Assembly (NCBI GenBank): GCA_028293125.1
Contig: JAQGPJ010000010.1
Location: 1-64,000, forward strand
Source: Verrucomicrobiales bacterium
GTDB taxonomy: Bacteria > Verrucomicrobiota > Verrucomicrobiia > Verrucomicrobiales > V1-33
Direction: 5' to 3'
DNA: 64,000 nt
The notes beneath the pieces are model-generated. The model saw only the letters and a list, made by a program, of their open reading frames with translations, did not search any database and was not told where the DNA came from. The translations under genes were made by a program, and so were the position numbers. Positions 15,407-26,084 of the stretch are shown here, in pieces. Position 1 is the stretch's first letter, and each line of letters starts with the position of its first letter.

Positions 15407-17011
15407 ATGGGTGATTCCTTCATGCGCGATTTTCTCATCCGGTGCTTTATTACTCTGGGCGTTTTTACCTGTTCCGCAGGAATGGTATGGCTGATACTGG
15501 AGCCCGTGCGTGACCTTTCCTCGGAAGGGGAAATGACCAGACCACCGGTGCCGCAGTCACCTCCACAGCGGGAGAATCCGGAGCCCGTGCCCGCTCCACC
15601 GCCCGCCGCGCCCGCCAACAGTTCATCCTTCGCCCCGTTGGCACCGGCTCTATCCGCCCCCGCAGCAATGCCCGCCCCGCCGCGCAATGTGCTGGCGGAG
15701 CTGAATGACGCCATGGCTTCGGTGGTCGAACGCACCCTGCCGGGCGTGGTCCGCATCTCCGTGGAGCGGACACGCACGGTCAAGCAGCCTATGCTGCTCC
15801 CCAACATGGAGCCCCGGATGCAGGCCAGACCCATCCGTGAGGAGAGTGTGGGATCGGGCACCCTGGTGTCAGCCGCCGGTGATATGATCACCAACTGGCA
15901 TGTGGTCGCGGGGGAATCCGCCAAAATCCAAGTCATGCTGCACAATGAGGACAGTTGGCGTCCGGCGTCCGTGATCGACCATGACGAAGCGCTGGACATC
16001 GCCCTTCTGCGGATCGAGTCCAAAATTCCCGGTGAAGCTTTCTCCTTCCTCTCATTCGGTGATTCGGACCTCTCCCAGCAGGCGCACATGGTGCTCGCGG
16101 TGGGCAGTCCACTGAATCTGGCGGAGACCGTGACCTTGGGGATCATCAGCAACCGTGCCCGGAGGGTGAGCGATATCCAGACCTCGTTTTTCCAAACGGA
16201 CTGCATTATCAATCCAGGGAATTCCGGTGGTCCGCTGGTCAACCTCAGCGGAGAGATCATTGGCATCAACACCCGCATGGTGGAGCCGCCGGAGCAGCCG
16301 TCAGGACAGATTTTCGGGCAGTCCTACGGTCTGGCCATTCCGTCCAATGAGGTGCAGGACGCATACGACCGCATGGTCCACAAAGGACGGGACCGCGGTT
16401 ATCTGGGCGTGAGCGTGGATGATTGGCCGGCATCCTCCTACCAGCGGAACCGGCAGCCGGAGAGCGCCGTGGTGCTGGGGGTCGAGCGCGGATCCCCGGC
16501 GGCCGCGGTGGGGCTGCGGAAGGATGATGTGATCAAATCCCTGGATGGCCTGCCGGTCCGCAGCGCCGCCGAATTTTTCCGCCGCCTGCGTAAAAAGCAG
16601 GTGGGCGAGCAGTTGGTGATTGGCATGGTGCGGGACCGGCAGGAACAGTCCCTGACCGTGCAGGTCGCCAATCTGAACACCATCTTCGCGGCTCAGCCGT
16701 TGCCGGAAAGCCATGTGGTGGCGGGGCTCAAAGTGCGGGATCTCCGCAAAGGCGAGCACGTCCGCTACCGTCTGTCGAAGCCCTTTGGCGTTCTGATCGA
16801 GGAGGTGACGGCGGAATCCCCCCTGCGCGGTCTGGTGACGGCCAATGACCTGATTCTAAGTTTGGACGACGGTCTGCGCCAGACCCGGACCGACAATGTG
16901 AAACCCTTTCTGGCGCGCATGAAGGAACTGGAGGGCACCGCCGGCCCTCTCTATCTGCATGTGGTGCGGGCCAGCGGCCAGCAGGAGCGGGTCATGTTTT
17001 CCGGAAGATAA
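15407..17011 (+). CDS. degP: HtrA/DegP-type S1C serine protease with two PDZ domains
   Basis: An N-terminal membrane anchor (FLIRCFITLGVFTCSAGMVW) is followed by a proline-rich linker (about 40-95). The trypsin-like domain has His in ITNWHVVAGES (about 164), Asp in ALDIALLRI (about 196) and Ser in NPGNSGGPLVN (about 272). Two PDZ domains follow, with YLGVSV near 330 and a second one from about 430. DegP-family proteins are envelope proteases and chaperones. With 534 residues it is slightly longer than E. coli DegP, mainly through the linker. ATG at 15422 is an alternative start. The 21-bp gap to the methyltransferase gene allows co-transcription. Confidence 0.9.
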   Translation: MGDSFMRDFLIRCFITLGVFTCSAGMVWLILEPVRDLSSEGEMTRPPVPQSPPQRENPEPVPAPPPAAPANSSSFAPLAPALSAPAAMPAPPRNVLAELNDAMASVVERTLPGVVRISVERTRTVKQPMLLPNMEPRMQARPIREESVGSGTLVSAAGDMITNWHVVAGESAKIQVMLHNEDSWRPASVIDHDEALDIALLRIESKIPGEAFSFLSFGDSDLSQQAHMVLAVGSPLNLAETVTLGIISNRARRVSDIQTSFFQTDCIINPGNSGGPLVNLSGEIIGINTRMVEPPEQPSGQIFGQSYGLAIPSNEVQDAYDRMVHKGRDRGYLGVSVDDWPASSYQRNRQPESAVVLGVERGSPAAAVGLRKDDVIKSLDGLPVRSAAEFFRRLRKKQVGEQLVIGMVRDRQEQSLTVQVANLNTIFAAQPLPESHVVAGLKVRDLRKGEHVRYRLSKPFGVLIEEVTAESPLRGLVTANDLILSLDDGLRQTRTDNVKPFLARMKELEGTAGPLYLHVVRASGQQERVMFSGR

Positions 17012-17032
17012 GATCCGGCTGAGGACTTCCGG

Positions 17033-18367
17033 ATGATGCGTCGCCAAAAAAACACCGGCTCCCAAGGGGAAAGCGTGGCCAATGCCAAACGCGGGGCGGC
17101 TGTGAAGGATCGCCCCGTCCGTTCAGTTCCAGCTCCCCCAGTCGCTGCGGTCCGCTGCCGGAGCAGGGCCGCCCTGCACCGTGAACTGCGTGCGTTCCAT
17201 GAGTTCGGGCCGGAAACCGTTCCCGGATGCCTGCTCACTCCGGAGGGTTTGGAGGTGCCGGTTTACACCAATGAGTTCTGGACCAGCCGGCAGCGGCAGG
17301 CGCATTCCCTCCATGAGATTTCCTACCGCGCCTGCTTCAAGCCGCAGTTGCCCGCCTTTTTCATCGACCGTCTGACGCGGCGCGGGGAGGTGGTTTACGA
17401 CCCCTTCATGGGCCGGGGCACCACGCTGGTGGAGGCCGCGCTGCGGGGCCGCGTGCCGTGGGGATGCGATATCAATCCAGTGAGCGCCCGGCTGGTGGCT
17501 CCCCGGCTGAATCCTCCCCGGATGCGGGATCTGGCCGCACGCCTGGCGGCCCTGCCGCTGCACACGGATGCGCCCCTGCGGGAGGATCTGCTGGTGTTTT
17601 ACCATCCGGAGGTGCTGGAGGCTCTGAGCGCCCTGCGGGATTATTTCGCCAAGCCGGAGGCGGATGCCGTGGATGCCTGGCTGCGGATGGTGGCCACCAA
17701 CCGGCTGACCGGCCACAGCAACGGTTTCTTCTCCGTTTACACCCTGCCGCCCAATCAGGCCGTCTCCGTGCAGAGCCAGCAGCGCATCAACGCCAGCCGG
17801 GAGCAGGTGCCGCCCCCGCGCGATGTCCGCCGCATTCTGGAAAAGAAAAGCGCCCAGCTGCTCAAGGATCTCAGCCTGCGGGAGCGCTCCGCTCTGGCCC
17901 GCGCCGCCGCCGGTGCCCGGCTGCTCACCGCCTCCTGTGACCACACGCCCGCGCTGCCGCCGGACAGCGTGTCCCTGGTGGTGACCTCGCCACCGTTTCT
18001 GAACGAGGTGGATTACCGGACCGACAACTGGCTGCGATGCTGGTTCCACGGTCTGGACTCGAAGGATATCCCTATCTGGCAAAGCACGCGGCTGAAGGCT
18101 TGGCGGGAGCGCATGACGGCGGTTTTCCGGGAACTGCACCGCGTGGTCAAACCGGGTGGCTGGATCGCCTTCGAGGTCGGCGAGGTGGGGCGGGGCCGCA
18201 TCCGGCTGGAGGAGACGGTGGTCCCCGCCGCCGCCGCCGCGGGACTGGTGCCGGAGCTGATCATGATCAACGTCCAGGAATTCACCAAAACCTCCCAGTG
18301 CTGGGGGGTGGACAATCAAATCCGCGGCACCAACACCAACCGCATCGTGCTGCTGCGCAAACCCTGA
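17033..18367 (+). CDS. orphan DNA amino-methyltransferase (N4-cytosine/N6-adenine type)
   Basis: The protein has 444 residues. The AdoMet-binding motif VVYDPFMGRGTTLVEAAL is at about 122, followed by PWGCDINPVSARL. The catalytic motif VVTSPPFLNEVDYR is at about 319, and KPGGWIAFEVGEV follows. The S/T-PP-F/Y tetrad marks enzymes that methylate an exocyclic amino group. The roughly 200 residues between the motifs (with the segment NRLTGHSNGFFSVYTLPPNQ) probably hold the target-recognition part. The first 60 residues are basic and disordered-looking. No restriction endonuclease gene is adjacent, so it is probably a solitary methylase. An RNA substrate cannot be excluded. Confidence 0.8.
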   Translation: MMRRQKNTGSQGESVANAKRGAAVKDRPVRSVPAPPVAAVRCRSRAALHRELRAFHEFGPETVPGCLLTPEGLEVPVYTNEFWTSRQRQAHSLHEISYRACFKPQLPAFFIDRLTRRGEVVYDPFMGRGTTLVEAALRGRVPWGCDINPVSARLVAPRLNPPRMRDLAARLAALPLHTDAPLREDLLVFYHPEVLEALSALRDYFAKPEADAVDAWLRMVATNRLTGHSNGFFSVYTLPPNQAVSVQSQQRINASREQVPPPRDVRRILEKKSAQLLKDLSLRERSALARAAAGARLLTASCDHTPALPPDSVSLVVTSPPFLNEVDYRTDNWLRCWFHGLDSKDIPIWQSTRLKAWRERMTAVFRELHRVVKPGGWIAFEVGEVGRGRIRLEETVVPAAAAAGLVPELIMINVQEFTKTSQCWGVDNQIRGTNTNRIVLLRKP

Positions 18368-18397
18368 GGTTTTTTGCCGCCGCGGATGCCCGGCCTT

Positions 18398-20125
18398 TCA
18401 CCCCTCCGCCTGCCGGAGGCTGGCGCGCCAGGCTTTCCAACCGCCGTGCGCGGTGATGTCCCGGGCACCCTCAAGGGCGAAGGGCTCGCAGAGAAAGCCC
18501 TTCACCGTGGTGCCGTCCGCGAGCTTCACGGTGCCGATCCCCATGGGGGGCGGCACCTCCGCCGTGAAGGAGCCGAAGGCGGCCGGCGTCAGGGCATACA
18601 CCTCCACCTCCAGGCCCGGACCCGTGAAGCCGGGGGTCCTGACCAGCCCCGGCTTGGGCGGTGCGGTGTTGGGCAGAGAGAAGAGGCGGTAGCCCGCGGC
18701 GGTGCGGGTGGTGGACACTTTCCGGGCTTGGCGGCTGGTGAGCTGGTGGTGCAGAGGCTCCCCGGAAAGGTGGGCCCCCACCACGGCCAGATGCACGGCA
18801 TCGGGGGGAAGAGGAGGCTGGAAAGGCTGGCCGTCCGCAAACTGCCCCGCCACCGCCGCCAGCGCGGAGTCATGGCCGGCGGGAGCCATGAAGGTGACCC
18901 CGAAAGGCCGCGGCGTGCCGGGCACGATGCCGGCGGGCACGGCGGCGGCGCAGAGGTTGAGCAGATTCACAAAATTGGTGTAGGTGCCCAGCCGGGTGTT
19001 CAGCGCCAAGGGATCAGACAGCACTTCCGCCACCGTGTAATGGGTGGGCACCGTGGGCAGGAGCAGGAGGTCCATTTTTTCCCACTCGGCGGAGGCGGCC
19101 TGGCGCAGCTCCTCCAGCCGGTAGCCGGCCTCGAAGGCATCCTGGGCGCTCCATTTCCCAGCCCCCCGGATAATGCCGGCCACTGTGGGATCCAGTCCCG
19201 GATGGTCCCCGGTGATGAAATCCCCGACCGCAGCGGCGCGTTCCGCGACCCACGGGCCGGCGTAAAGCAGACGGGCGGTGTCCGCGAAAGGTTGGTAATC
19301 AAACTCCACAATCTCCGCGCCCAGCTGCCCGGCCTTTTGCACGGCCTCCTCAAAAAGCCGCGCATAAGCCTGGTCTCCAAAAAACTCCAATTGCTCCGGA
19401 CAGGGCACTCCGATGCGCAGCCGGTCCGGAAAGCCCGGGCGGCCCGCGGGCTCCGGCCCGCCGGCATACTGAAGCACTTCGGCAGCCTCGGCGGCGGTCC
19501 AGGCGAAGATGGAGACACAGTCCAGGGATTTGCAGGCCGGAACCACGCCGGCGGTGCTGATGCGGCCGATGGACGGCTTCAGCCCCGCCAGTCCGTTGAA
19601 CGCCGCCGGCACACGCCCGGAGCCGGCGGTGTCCGTGCCCAGAGAAAAGGCGCACAGCCCGGCGGCCACCGCCACGGCGGACCCGGAGCTGCTGCCGCCG
19701 GAGATATAAGCGTCATCGGCCACGCAGCGCGGGATGCCGTAGGGCGAGCGCACGCCCACCAGCCCGGTGGCGAACTGGTCCATGTTGGTCTTGCCGATGG
19801 GCACCGCCCCCGCGGCCCGCAGCCGGGCGACGGATTCGGCATCCTTTTCCGCCACATAGGAGAACTCCGGACAGGCGGCGGTGGTGGGCCAGCCCGCCAC
19901 GTCGATATTGTCCTTCACGGCGAAGGGAATGCCGTAGAGTGGCAATGCCGGATCGTCCGGCAGCGAGGCCAGCAGATCCTCCATCCCCGGCTGCCAGATC
20001 CAAACTCCGTCATCCCCGCGCTCCGCGATACGGCGGCGGAGCTCTCCGTAAATCCGCGCAAGGGGGGTGCCCCCGGCCAGATCCGCGCGGATGCCGGCAA
20101 GGGTGACAGGATCGGAATGCTTCAT
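18398..20125 (-). CDS. atzF: allophanate hydrolase
   Basis: The amidase-signature core has the Ser-Ser-Lys elements: Lys in GIPFAVKDNIDVAGW (about 70) and the glycine/serine loop YISGGSSSGSAVAVAAG (about 142). The long C-terminal domain (about 430-575, ending with LCEPFALEGARDITAHGGW) distinguishes allophanate hydrolases from plain amidases and in the family decarboxylates the intermediate. The product split is allophanate to two ammonia and two CO2. Its start ATG overlaps the stop of the carboxylase gene by four bases (ATGA), so the two are translationally coupled. It is the last gene of the operon and converges with the methyltransferase gene. Confidence 0.93.
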   Translation of the reverse strand: MKHSDPVTLAGIRADLAGGTPLARIYGELRRRIAERGDDGVWIWQPGMEDLLASLPDDPALPLYGIPFAVKDNIDVAGWPTTAACPEFSYVAEKDAESVARLRAAGAVPIGKTNMDQFATGLVGVRSPYGIPRCVADDAYISGGSSSGSAVAVAAGLCAFSLGTDTAGSGRVPAAFNGLAGLKPSIGRISTAGVVPACKSLDCVSIFAWTAAEAAEVLQYAGGPEPAGRPGFPDRLRIGVPCPEQLEFFGDQAYARLFEEAVQKAGQLGAEIVEFDYQPFADTARLLYAGPWVAERAAAVGDFITGDHPGLDPTVAGIIRGAGKWSAQDAFEAGYRLEELRQAASAEWEKMDLLLLPTVPTHYTVAEVLSDPLALNTRLGTYTNFVNLLNLCAAAVPAGIVPGTPRPFGVTFMAPAGHDSALAAVAGQFADGQPFQPPLPPDAVHLAVVGAHLSGEPLHHQLTSRQARKVSTTRTAAGYRLFSLPNTAPPKPGLVRTPGFTGPGLEVEVYALTPAAFGSFTAEVPPPMGIGTVKLADGTTVKGFLCEPFALEGARDITAHGGWKAWRASLRQAEG

Positions 20126-23100
20126 GAGGGCTGGGGCTGGATGATGGCGACGACTTGTCCGGGCGCAACCTCGCGGCCCGGCGCGGTGTGGACGGAGACG
20201 ACCCTGCCAGCAACCGGCGTGCTGACCGTAACCTCCATTTTCATGGCCTCCAAAATAACCACCGTCCCGCCCTGAGCCACATCGGAGCCGGGCGCGGCAG
20301 TGATCTGCCAGACATTGGCGTTCATCGGGGCTTTCACCGCGAGGCAGCCTTCGGGGATGGGAATTTCATCCTCGCCGGAGGCCGGGCCGGCGTCATCGGT
20401 CCTGACCACATCCAGCCCTTTATCCCGCCACATGCGGCGCTCGGCTTGGAAGGCCTCTTCCCGGGTGGCTTTGAAGGCCGCGGCCTCTCCGGCCACCTCC
20501 TGCAGCAGGGCGCGGTATTCAGAAACGCGGAAGACGGTTTTCTCAATCCGGGGTGTGAATTTGCCACGGGGGAAGTCATCGCGCAGCTGGAGAAGCTCCT
20601 CCGCGCTGACCTCGTAAAAGCGGATCTGGTCGAAAAACTCCAGCAGCCAGGGTTTGCCGGGCGGGAAACTGCCGGTCTCCCGCCAGGCGTTCCACATCTG
20701 GATGGTGCGGCCCACGAACTGATAACCGCCGGGCCCCTCCATGCCGTAAACGCAGAGGTAGGCCCCACCGATGCCCACGCTGTTCTCCGCCGTCCAGGTG
20801 CGGGCGGGGTTGTATTTGGTGGTCACCAGCCGGTGCCGGGGATCCATGGGCACCGCCACGGGAGCGCCGAGATAGACATCGCCAAGTCCGAGCACCAAAT
20901 AGCTGGCGTCAAAGACAATGCGCTTCACCTCCTCCACACTGTCCAGCCCGTTGATGCGGCGGATGAACTCCAGATTGTCAGGACACCACGGGGCATCGGC
21001 CCGCACCCCGTGGATGTATTTCTCCACCGCCAGGCGGCAGGCGGGATCGTTCCAGGACAGTGGCAGATGAACGATGCGGGAGGGCACCTCCAGTGCATCC
21101 AGGGAAGGCAGGGAGAGGTCGGCGCTGCGGACCGTTTCGATCAGCCGCTGGCGCGGCAGCCGGCGGGAATCGAAGTGGATCTGAAGCGAGCGGATGCCGG
21201 GTGTGAGGTCAATGATGCCTTCCAGAGCGGCGGTATGCACCGCCTCCGCCAAGGCGTGGACACGCAGGCGGAGCTCGAAGTCCAGCACCAGCGGACCGTA
21301 CTCCACCAGCAGGTAATCGTCGCCGGCCTGACGGATTTTCAGTTCCGGCAGCCCCCCGCGCACGGGATCGCTGAAAATCACCGCCTGGGCCTCCGATGGC
21401 TGCAGAGGATGGACTGGCGGCGGCGGCACCAGGGTCAGGGAGTCCAGTTGCCGCTCCTGCGCGGTACGCAGGGCGGCGGCGTCGGAAGGAGCGAGAATTT
21501 TGAAGCGCACGGTGTCGCCCGGCTTCAGCTGGCCGACCTTCCACATCTCCGCCTCCGCCACGCAGGCCGGGCACACAAAACCGCCCAGGCTGGGACCATC
21601 CGGACCGAGGATGATCGGCATGTCGCCGGTGAAGTCGATGGCCCCGATGGCATAGGCGTTGTCGTGGATATTGGACGGGTGCAGCCCGGATTCGCCGCCG
21701 TCGGTGCGGGCCCACTCCGGTTTCGGTCCGATCAGCCGGACGCCGGTGCGGGAGGAGTTGAAATGGACCTTCCATGCATGACTGAAAATCACCTCCACGT
21801 CCCCGTCCGTGAAAAAATCCGGCGCGCCGTGCGGACCGTAGAGCACCCCGATTTCCCAACTGTCCGTCAGTGGCGGCCGCAGTTCTGTCAGGGCGGTTCC
21901 GGCATTGATTGCGCCCCGGGTGGCGGATTCATGGCCAGTGCCCAGCCGCAGCATGTCGCCCACCCGCAGCACGCGGCCCGAGTGACCCCCGAATCCTCCC
22001 AGGCTGAAAGTCGCCTGACTGCCCAGATAATCGGGAACATCGATCCCGCCGGCCACGGCGAGATAGGCCCGGCAGCCGGAGGCGCAGACCGCTCCGAGCC
22101 TGAGAATCTGTCCCGCCCGCACGGTGACCGGCGCGGCTGGCGGTACCGGCACACCATCCAGCGTGGCGTCCATATCCGCGCCGGTGAGACAGAGGGTGGA
22201 GCCGGTGTGGAATTTCAACGTGGCTCCCGCCATGGTCATCTCCAGACCGGCGGCGGTGGCCTCATTGCCGAGAATGCGGTTGGCCAGCCGCAGTGACCAG
22301 GCATCCATCGGCCCGCTGGGCGGCACTCCGACCGCCCAATAACCCAGCCGGCCCGGCCAGGCCTGAACGGTGGTGAAGGTGCCGGCCTCCAGCACCTCCA
22401 TGGTGCGGGATTCACAGGTCAGGGACTTCAGCGTGGAGGTGATGACGGTCCCGGCGGCAAAGGTTTCACTCCCGACGATCTGGCTGAGATATCCCAGATT
22501 GGTCTCCACCCCGCTCAGGTCGGCGGCGGTCAGCGCCTCCAGCATGGCCAGCCGGGCCTCCTCCCGCGTGGCGGCATGCACCATGATCTTGCCGAGCAGG
22601 GGATCGTAATACGGCGTGATTTCCGAACCCGCCCGCACCCAGTGGTCGCAGCGCGCATTCCGGGGCCAGACCACCCGCGTGAGTTTGCCGGTGCCGGGAC
22701 GGAAATCCCGCGCCGGATCCTCGGCATAGACACGGGCCTGGATGGAGTGGCCGACGGGTGGCCGCAGGAGGCTTTGAAAATCCAGTGTCTCCCCGGAGGC
22801 CAGACGCAGCATCCATTCCACCAGATCCACACCGAAAACCATCTCTGTGACTCCATGCTCAACCTGAAGCCGGGTGTTCACCTCCAGGAAGTAAAACCGG
22901 TCGGTGTCCGCATCGAACACAAACTCCACCGTCCCCGCGGAGCGGTAGGAAACCGCCTGCCCCAGTTTCACCGCGGCCGCCGCCAGGGCTTGACGGGTTT
23001 CCTCCGTCAGACCGGGCGCGGGGGTTTCCTCAATCACCTTCTGATTGCGGCGCTGGGCCGAGCAGTCACGCTCGCCGAGGGCCACGACCCGGCCTCGGCC

Positions 23101-23751
23101 ATCACCGAAAATCTGGACCTCCACATGCCGGGCACGCTCCACAAACTTTTCCAAAAACACCCCGCTGTCCCGGAAGTTGGCGGCCCCCAGGCGCTGCACG
23201 GCGGCGAGACCGTCCAGCAGTTCCTCCTCACTGCGGCAGAGTCTCATGCCAATGCCTCCCCCGCCCGCGGTGGCCTTGAGCATCACCGGCCAGCCCACGC
23301 GCCGGGCTTCGCGCAGCCCCTCGTCCGCGTCCGCCAGGAGACCGCTGCCCGGCAGGAGCGGCACACCGCACTGCTCCGCGATTTCCCGCGAGGTGTGCTT
23401 GAGGCCAAAGCGTCGGATCTGGTCTGCGGTAGGACCGGCGAAAGCGATGCCGGCGGCCTCGCAGGCTTCGGCGAAGGCGGCATTTTCACTGAGAAATCCA
23501 TAGCCGGGATGCACCGCCTGGACTCCTGTGCTTTGCGCCACTTCCAGGATGCGCTCCACCCGCAGATACGAATCCCGCGCGGCGGCGGGGCCGATGCAGA
23601 CCGCCTCGTCCGCATCCTCCACATGCTGCGCCAGGCGGTCGGCCTCGGAGAAGACGGCGACGGTTTGAATACCCAGCCGGCGGGCGGTGCGGATGACGCG
23701 GCAGGCAATCTCGCCCCGGTTGGCGATCAGCAGTTTGCGGATCAGTCCCAT
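20122..23751 (-). CDS. biotin-dependent guanidine/urea carboxylase, probably guanidine carboxylase
   Basis: The protein has 1209 residues. Biotin carboxylase: [19 protein letters not shown] at the start, [13 protein letters not shown], and [18 protein letters not shown]. The carboxyltransferase region follows, with two halves ([20 protein letters not shown], and [20 protein letters not shown]). A C-terminal biotin carrier domain has [11 protein letters not shown] with the biotinyl Lys near 1169. The start was set at GLIRKLL because upstream residues belong to the preceding gene. In GAIDFTGD the Asp at about residue 706 stands where yeast urea carboxylase has Asn (N1330 of the K. lactis enzyme, from memory). 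That change is reported for guanidine carboxylases. The start overlaps the upstream stop by 10 bases. Urea carboxylase remains the alternative. Confidence 0.9.
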   Translation of the reverse strand: MGLIRKLLIANRGEIACRVIRTARRLGIQTVAVFSEADRLAQHVEDADEAVCIGPAAARDSYLRVERILEVAQSTGVQAVHPGYGFLSENAAFAEACEAAGIAFAGPTADQIRRFGLKHTSREIAEQCGVPLLPGSGLLADADEGLREARRVGWPVMLKATAGGGGIGMRLCRSEEELLDGLAAVQRLGAANFRDSGVFLEKFVERARHVEVQIFGDGRGRVVALGERDCSAQRRNQKVIEETPAPGLTEETRQALAAAAVKLGQAVSYRSAGTVEFVFDADTDRFYFLEVNTRLQVEHGVTEMVFGVDLVEWMLRLASGETLDFQSLLRPPVGHSIQARVYAEDPARDFRPGTGKLTRVVWPRNARCDHWVRAGSEITPYYDPLLGKIMVHAATREEARLAMLEALTAADLSGVETNLGYLSQIVGSETFAAGTVITSTLKSLTCESRTMEVLEAGTFTTVQAWPGRLGYWAVGVPPSGPMDAWSLRLANRILGNEATAAGLEMTMAGATLKFHTGSTLCLTGADMDATLDGVPVPPAAPVTVRAGQILRLGAVCASGCRAYLAVAGGIDVPDYLGSQATFSLGGFGGHSGRVLRVGDMLRLGTGHESATRGAINAGTALTELRPPLTDSWEIGVLYGPHGAPDFFTDGDVEVIFSHAWKVHFNSSRTGVRLIGPKPEWARTDGGESGLHPSNIHDNAYAIGAIDFTGDMPIILGPDGPSLGGFVCPACVAEAEMWKVGQLKPGDTVRFKILAPSDAAALRTAQERQLDSLTLVPPPPVHPLQPSEAQAVIFSDPVRGGLPELKIRQAGDDYLLVEYGPLVLDFELRLRVHALAEAVHTAALEGIIDLTPGIRSLQIHFDSRRLPRQRLIETVRSADLSLPSLDALEVPSRIVHLPLSWNDPACRLAVEKYIHGVRADAPWCPDNLEFIRRINGLDSVEEVKRIVFDASYLVLGLGDVYLGAPVAVPMDPRHRLVTTKYNPARTWTAENSVGIGGAYLCVYGMEGPGGYQFVGRTIQMWNAWRETGSFPPGKPWLLEFFDQIRFYEVSAEELLQLRDDFPRGKFTPRIEKTVFRVSEYRALLQEVAGEAAAFKATREEAFQAERRMWRDKGLDVVRTDDAGPASGEDEIPIPEGCLAVKAPMNANVWQITAAPGSDVAQGGTVVILEAMKMEVTVSTPVAGRVVSVHTAPGREVAPGQVVAIIQPQPS

Positions 23752-24389
23752 ATCAGAAAGCGGAGAGGGGTTGGGTTCCAGCCGTTGCATGGATTGTTCA
23801 GCTGGGGACAGCAGGACACCAGCGCCACCACATCGCGCTCGGCCTGCATCTCCACATAGGTGCCCGCCGAGCCCACGCCGTCGGCGAAGAACAGTCCGCC
23901 CTCCGGCGTGACCGGGACGTTCATGAAGAAATTGATGTTGTGCGTGATATCCGCCTTGGAGGCCCCCCGGCCCCACTTGATCAGCTGGAGCATGAAGGTG
24001 TCCCGGCAGGCGTGCATCCAGCGCTTGTCCAGGGAGTAGCGCACCTGGTTGGACTCCGTGGCGCAGGCTCCGCCGATGGTGTCGTGGCGGCCACAGGTGT
24101 CGGCGGTAATGGTCAGAAGGGTGTCGCCCTCCGAGGAGATCAGATGAGTGCCCGTGGTCAGGTAAAGCGCTCCCTGCCGGCGGATGGTGCTCTGCGCGCA
24201 GTAGCGGTTGGAGAAGTCGGCGGCGTCGTAGAACAGGGTGTCGGCGGCCTGGGTGCCCTCGATATCCAGGATGCGGAAGGTCTGGCCGGCTTTGATCAGG
24301 TGCATCCAGCCATCCCCGGCGCCGATGGTGTGATCCACAATGGCTTGGCCGGGGGAAAACGGACTTTCGTGGTATTTCAGGGTGCTCAT
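23742..24389 (-). CDS. DUF1989 protein, carboxyguanidine deiminase subunit (urea carboxylase-associated protein 2)
   Basis: The protein has 215 residues with the family marks [50 protein letters not shown] and [17 protein letters not shown]. Pairs of these proteins were long called urea carboxylase-associated proteins 1 and 2. In guanidine-using bacteria the pair is now known as CgdA/CgdB, which hydrolyse carboxyguanidine to allophanate and ammonia. Conserved Cys and His residues ([13 protein letters not shown]) suit metal binding. It overlaps the gene before it by 4 bases and the carboxylase after it by 10, as expected for a coupled pathway operon. Confidence 0.88.
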   Translation of the reverse strand: MSTLKYHESPFSPGQAIVDHTIGAGDGWMHLIKAGQTFRILDIEGTQAADTLFYDAADFSNRYCAQSTIRRQGALYLTTGTHLISSEGDTLLTITADTCGRHDTIGGACATESNQVRYSLDKRWMHACRDTFMLQLIKWGRGASKADITHNINFFMNVPVTPEGGLFFADGVGSAGTYVEMQAERDVVALVSCCPQLNNPCNGWNPTPLRFLIWD

Positions 24390-25111
24390 GGGTCGGAGGA
24401 AGGATGGGCCAGGAAGCGTTCGGTCAGGGCCAGACTGCGGGCGTTCTCCCGGCGGAAGGTGCGGCAGAAGTCATCAGCGGCGGGTGGGCCGCCCTGAAGC
24501 AGGGTGAGCAGCAGAGGCTTCGGCGCATAGGCCGGATCCGGATCCATCGGATGCTGGCAGGTGGTGATCACCACGATGAGGTCCATCTCTGCCCGCAGCT
24601 CCACGAGGGAGCCGGTGGCGGAATGGTCCGGATGGAACGCCAGCCCTCCCTCCTCATCGGCGTCCAGCCGGGAGAAGAAGTTGACATTGGCGTGCAGATC
24701 CCGGGGGCTCAGGCCATGCTTGCCGGCCTCCACGAGGAAATTGTCACGGGCGTTCCGGTGCCAGTCATTGCGGGCCTCCTGATAGGTTTTGGCTCCGTAT
24801 TTGGCCAGAGTTTCGACGGCATTGGCATGTCCGCCGAGGGGATCGTGCCATCCCGCGGTGTCAGTGATGATGGAGGCCAGGGCGCGGCCCATGTCGCTCA
24901 TGAGGATGTGGCCGCGCGTCAGTTTGGCGGTGTGCTGGGCTTTCAGAGTGTCCGGCAGGTTCAGGCGGTCGGACGGCTGGGCGAAGTTCCACATCATCAG
25001 GCCGGCGTTGACGCCACCCTCCAAATCCGTCAGGCGCAGCACGCTGTGCCGCCGGACCACAGCGGACCAGAGGCCGCCTCCGGACAGGTGTTCTTCATAA
25101 AGGAGGGTCAT
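24386..25111 (-). CDS. DUF1989 protein, carboxyguanidine deiminase subunit (urea carboxylase-associated protein 1)
   Basis: Chosen start ATG at 25111 ([19 protein letters not shown]); the 32 codons upstream have no family similarity, and AGGAGG is not seen before either start. The protein has 241 residues with [53 protein letters not shown] and [19 protein letters not shown]. It is paralogous to the next gene (WHDPLGG against RHDTIGG, NVNFF against NINFF), fitting a two-subunit deiminase. It sits between the ABC transporter ATPase and its partner, and its stop overlaps the partner's start by 4 bases. Confidence 0.88.
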   Translation of the reverse strand: MTLLYEEHLSGGGLWSAVVRRHSVLRLTDLEGGVNAGLMMWNFAQPSDRLNLPDTLKAQHTAKLTRGHILMSDMGRALASIITDTAGWHDPLGGHANAVETLAKYGAKTYQEARNDWHRNARDNFLVEAGKHGLSPRDLHANVNFFSRLDADEEGGLAFHPDHSATGSLVELRAEMDLIVVITTCQHPMDPDPAYAPKPLLLTLLQGGPPAADDFCRTFRRENARSLALTERFLAHPSSDP

Positions 25112-25184
25112 GGGTATATGCGGAATTTTGATTTTTGTATGAAGATTGAAAAGCGGAAATCCACAGAAAAGAAACCGCGGGGTT

Positions 25185-26084
25185 TCACTCCACCTCGTCG
25201 GCCACACGGGTCATGCGGGCCATGGGCAGAAAGTCGGGCTCGTCGATGTCTGCCGACGCGGGCGGATGGATCAGAGCCTCCAGCCGCGCCTTGACGGCCA
25301 GAAACTCCGGGCTTGGAAACTGTGCCGCCGAGCGTGGGCGGGGCACAGGGTTTTCAATGATCTCGCGGAGGCCGCCGGGATGGGTGCCCAGGACCACAAT
25401 GCGGTCGGAGAGGTGAATGGCCTCGTCCAGATCGTGGGTGATAAAGAGAATGGTGATGTCCACCTTCCTCCAGATTTGGAGCAGATAGCCCTGCATGCGG
25501 GTGCGCGTCTGGGCGTCCAGCGCGCCGAAGGGCTCATCCATGATGAGGATGCGCGGCTCATTGGCGAGGGCGCGGGCGATGGCCACACGCTGTTTCATGC
25601 CGCCGGAAAGCTGGTGCGGATACGCGTTCTCAAAATTCCCCAGCCCCACCATGTGAATCCACGTGCGGGCGTTCTCCTCGGCGGTGATGGTGCTCTGGCC
25701 CTTCAGCTTCAGGCCGAACATGACATTGGCCTTCACGGTCAGCCACGGGAAAAGTGTGTAGCCCTGGAAGACCATGCCGCGGTCGGGTCCGGGTCCGGTG
25801 ACTTCCTTGCCATTGAGCCGGATGACCCCGCCGGTGGCCTCATCCAGGCCGGCGGCGATGCGCAGGAAGGTGCTTTTGCCGCAGCCGGAAGGACCGATGA
25901 CGGTGATGAACTCCCGGCGGTGGATGTCGAGGTCCAGTCCCTCGAACACCGTGTGCATGCGGTCTCCGGTGGGAAAGGACTTGGTCAGACCGCGCACCTC
26001 CAGGATGACAGGCCGCTCTTTGATCCTGGCGAAGCGGGCGGCGGTTTCCGGAGACTGCCGGAGGTAGGCGGCGGGATCAATCAT
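25185..26084 (-). CDS. ABC transporter ATP-binding protein (nitrate/taurine type)
   Basis: It carries Walker A (GPSGCGKST), Q-loop ([11 protein letters not shown]), signature ([15 protein letters not shown]), Walker B with DEPFGALD, and the H-loop (THDLDEA). The 299-residue length and the FPW segment are typical of importers for nitrate, taurine and similar small solutes. Its start overlaps the permease stop by 8 bases. A 73-bp gap separates it from the first DUF1989 gene. It powers the import system of the guanidine operon. Confidence 0.92.
   Translation of the reverse strand: MIDPAAYLRQSPETAARFARIKERPVILEVRGLTKSFPTGDRMHTVFEGLDLDIHRREFITVIGPSGCGKSTFLRIAAGLDEATGGVIRLNGKEVTGPGPDRGMVFQGYTLFPWLTVKANVMFGLKLKGQSTITAEENARTWIHMVGLGNFENAYPHQLSGGMKQRVAIARALANEPRILIMDEPFGALDAQTRTRMQGYLLQIWRKVDITILFITHDLDEAIHLSDRIVVLGTHPGGLREIIENPVPRPRSAAQFPSPEFLAVKARLEALIHPPASADIDEPDFLPMARMTRVADEVE

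Noticed and set aside
18374-23859. Long plus-strand frames opposite the allophanate hydrolase and carboxylase genes
   Set aside because: The minus strand encodes complete enzymes with catalytic motifs. The plus-strand frames only reflect high GC and lack domain motifs.
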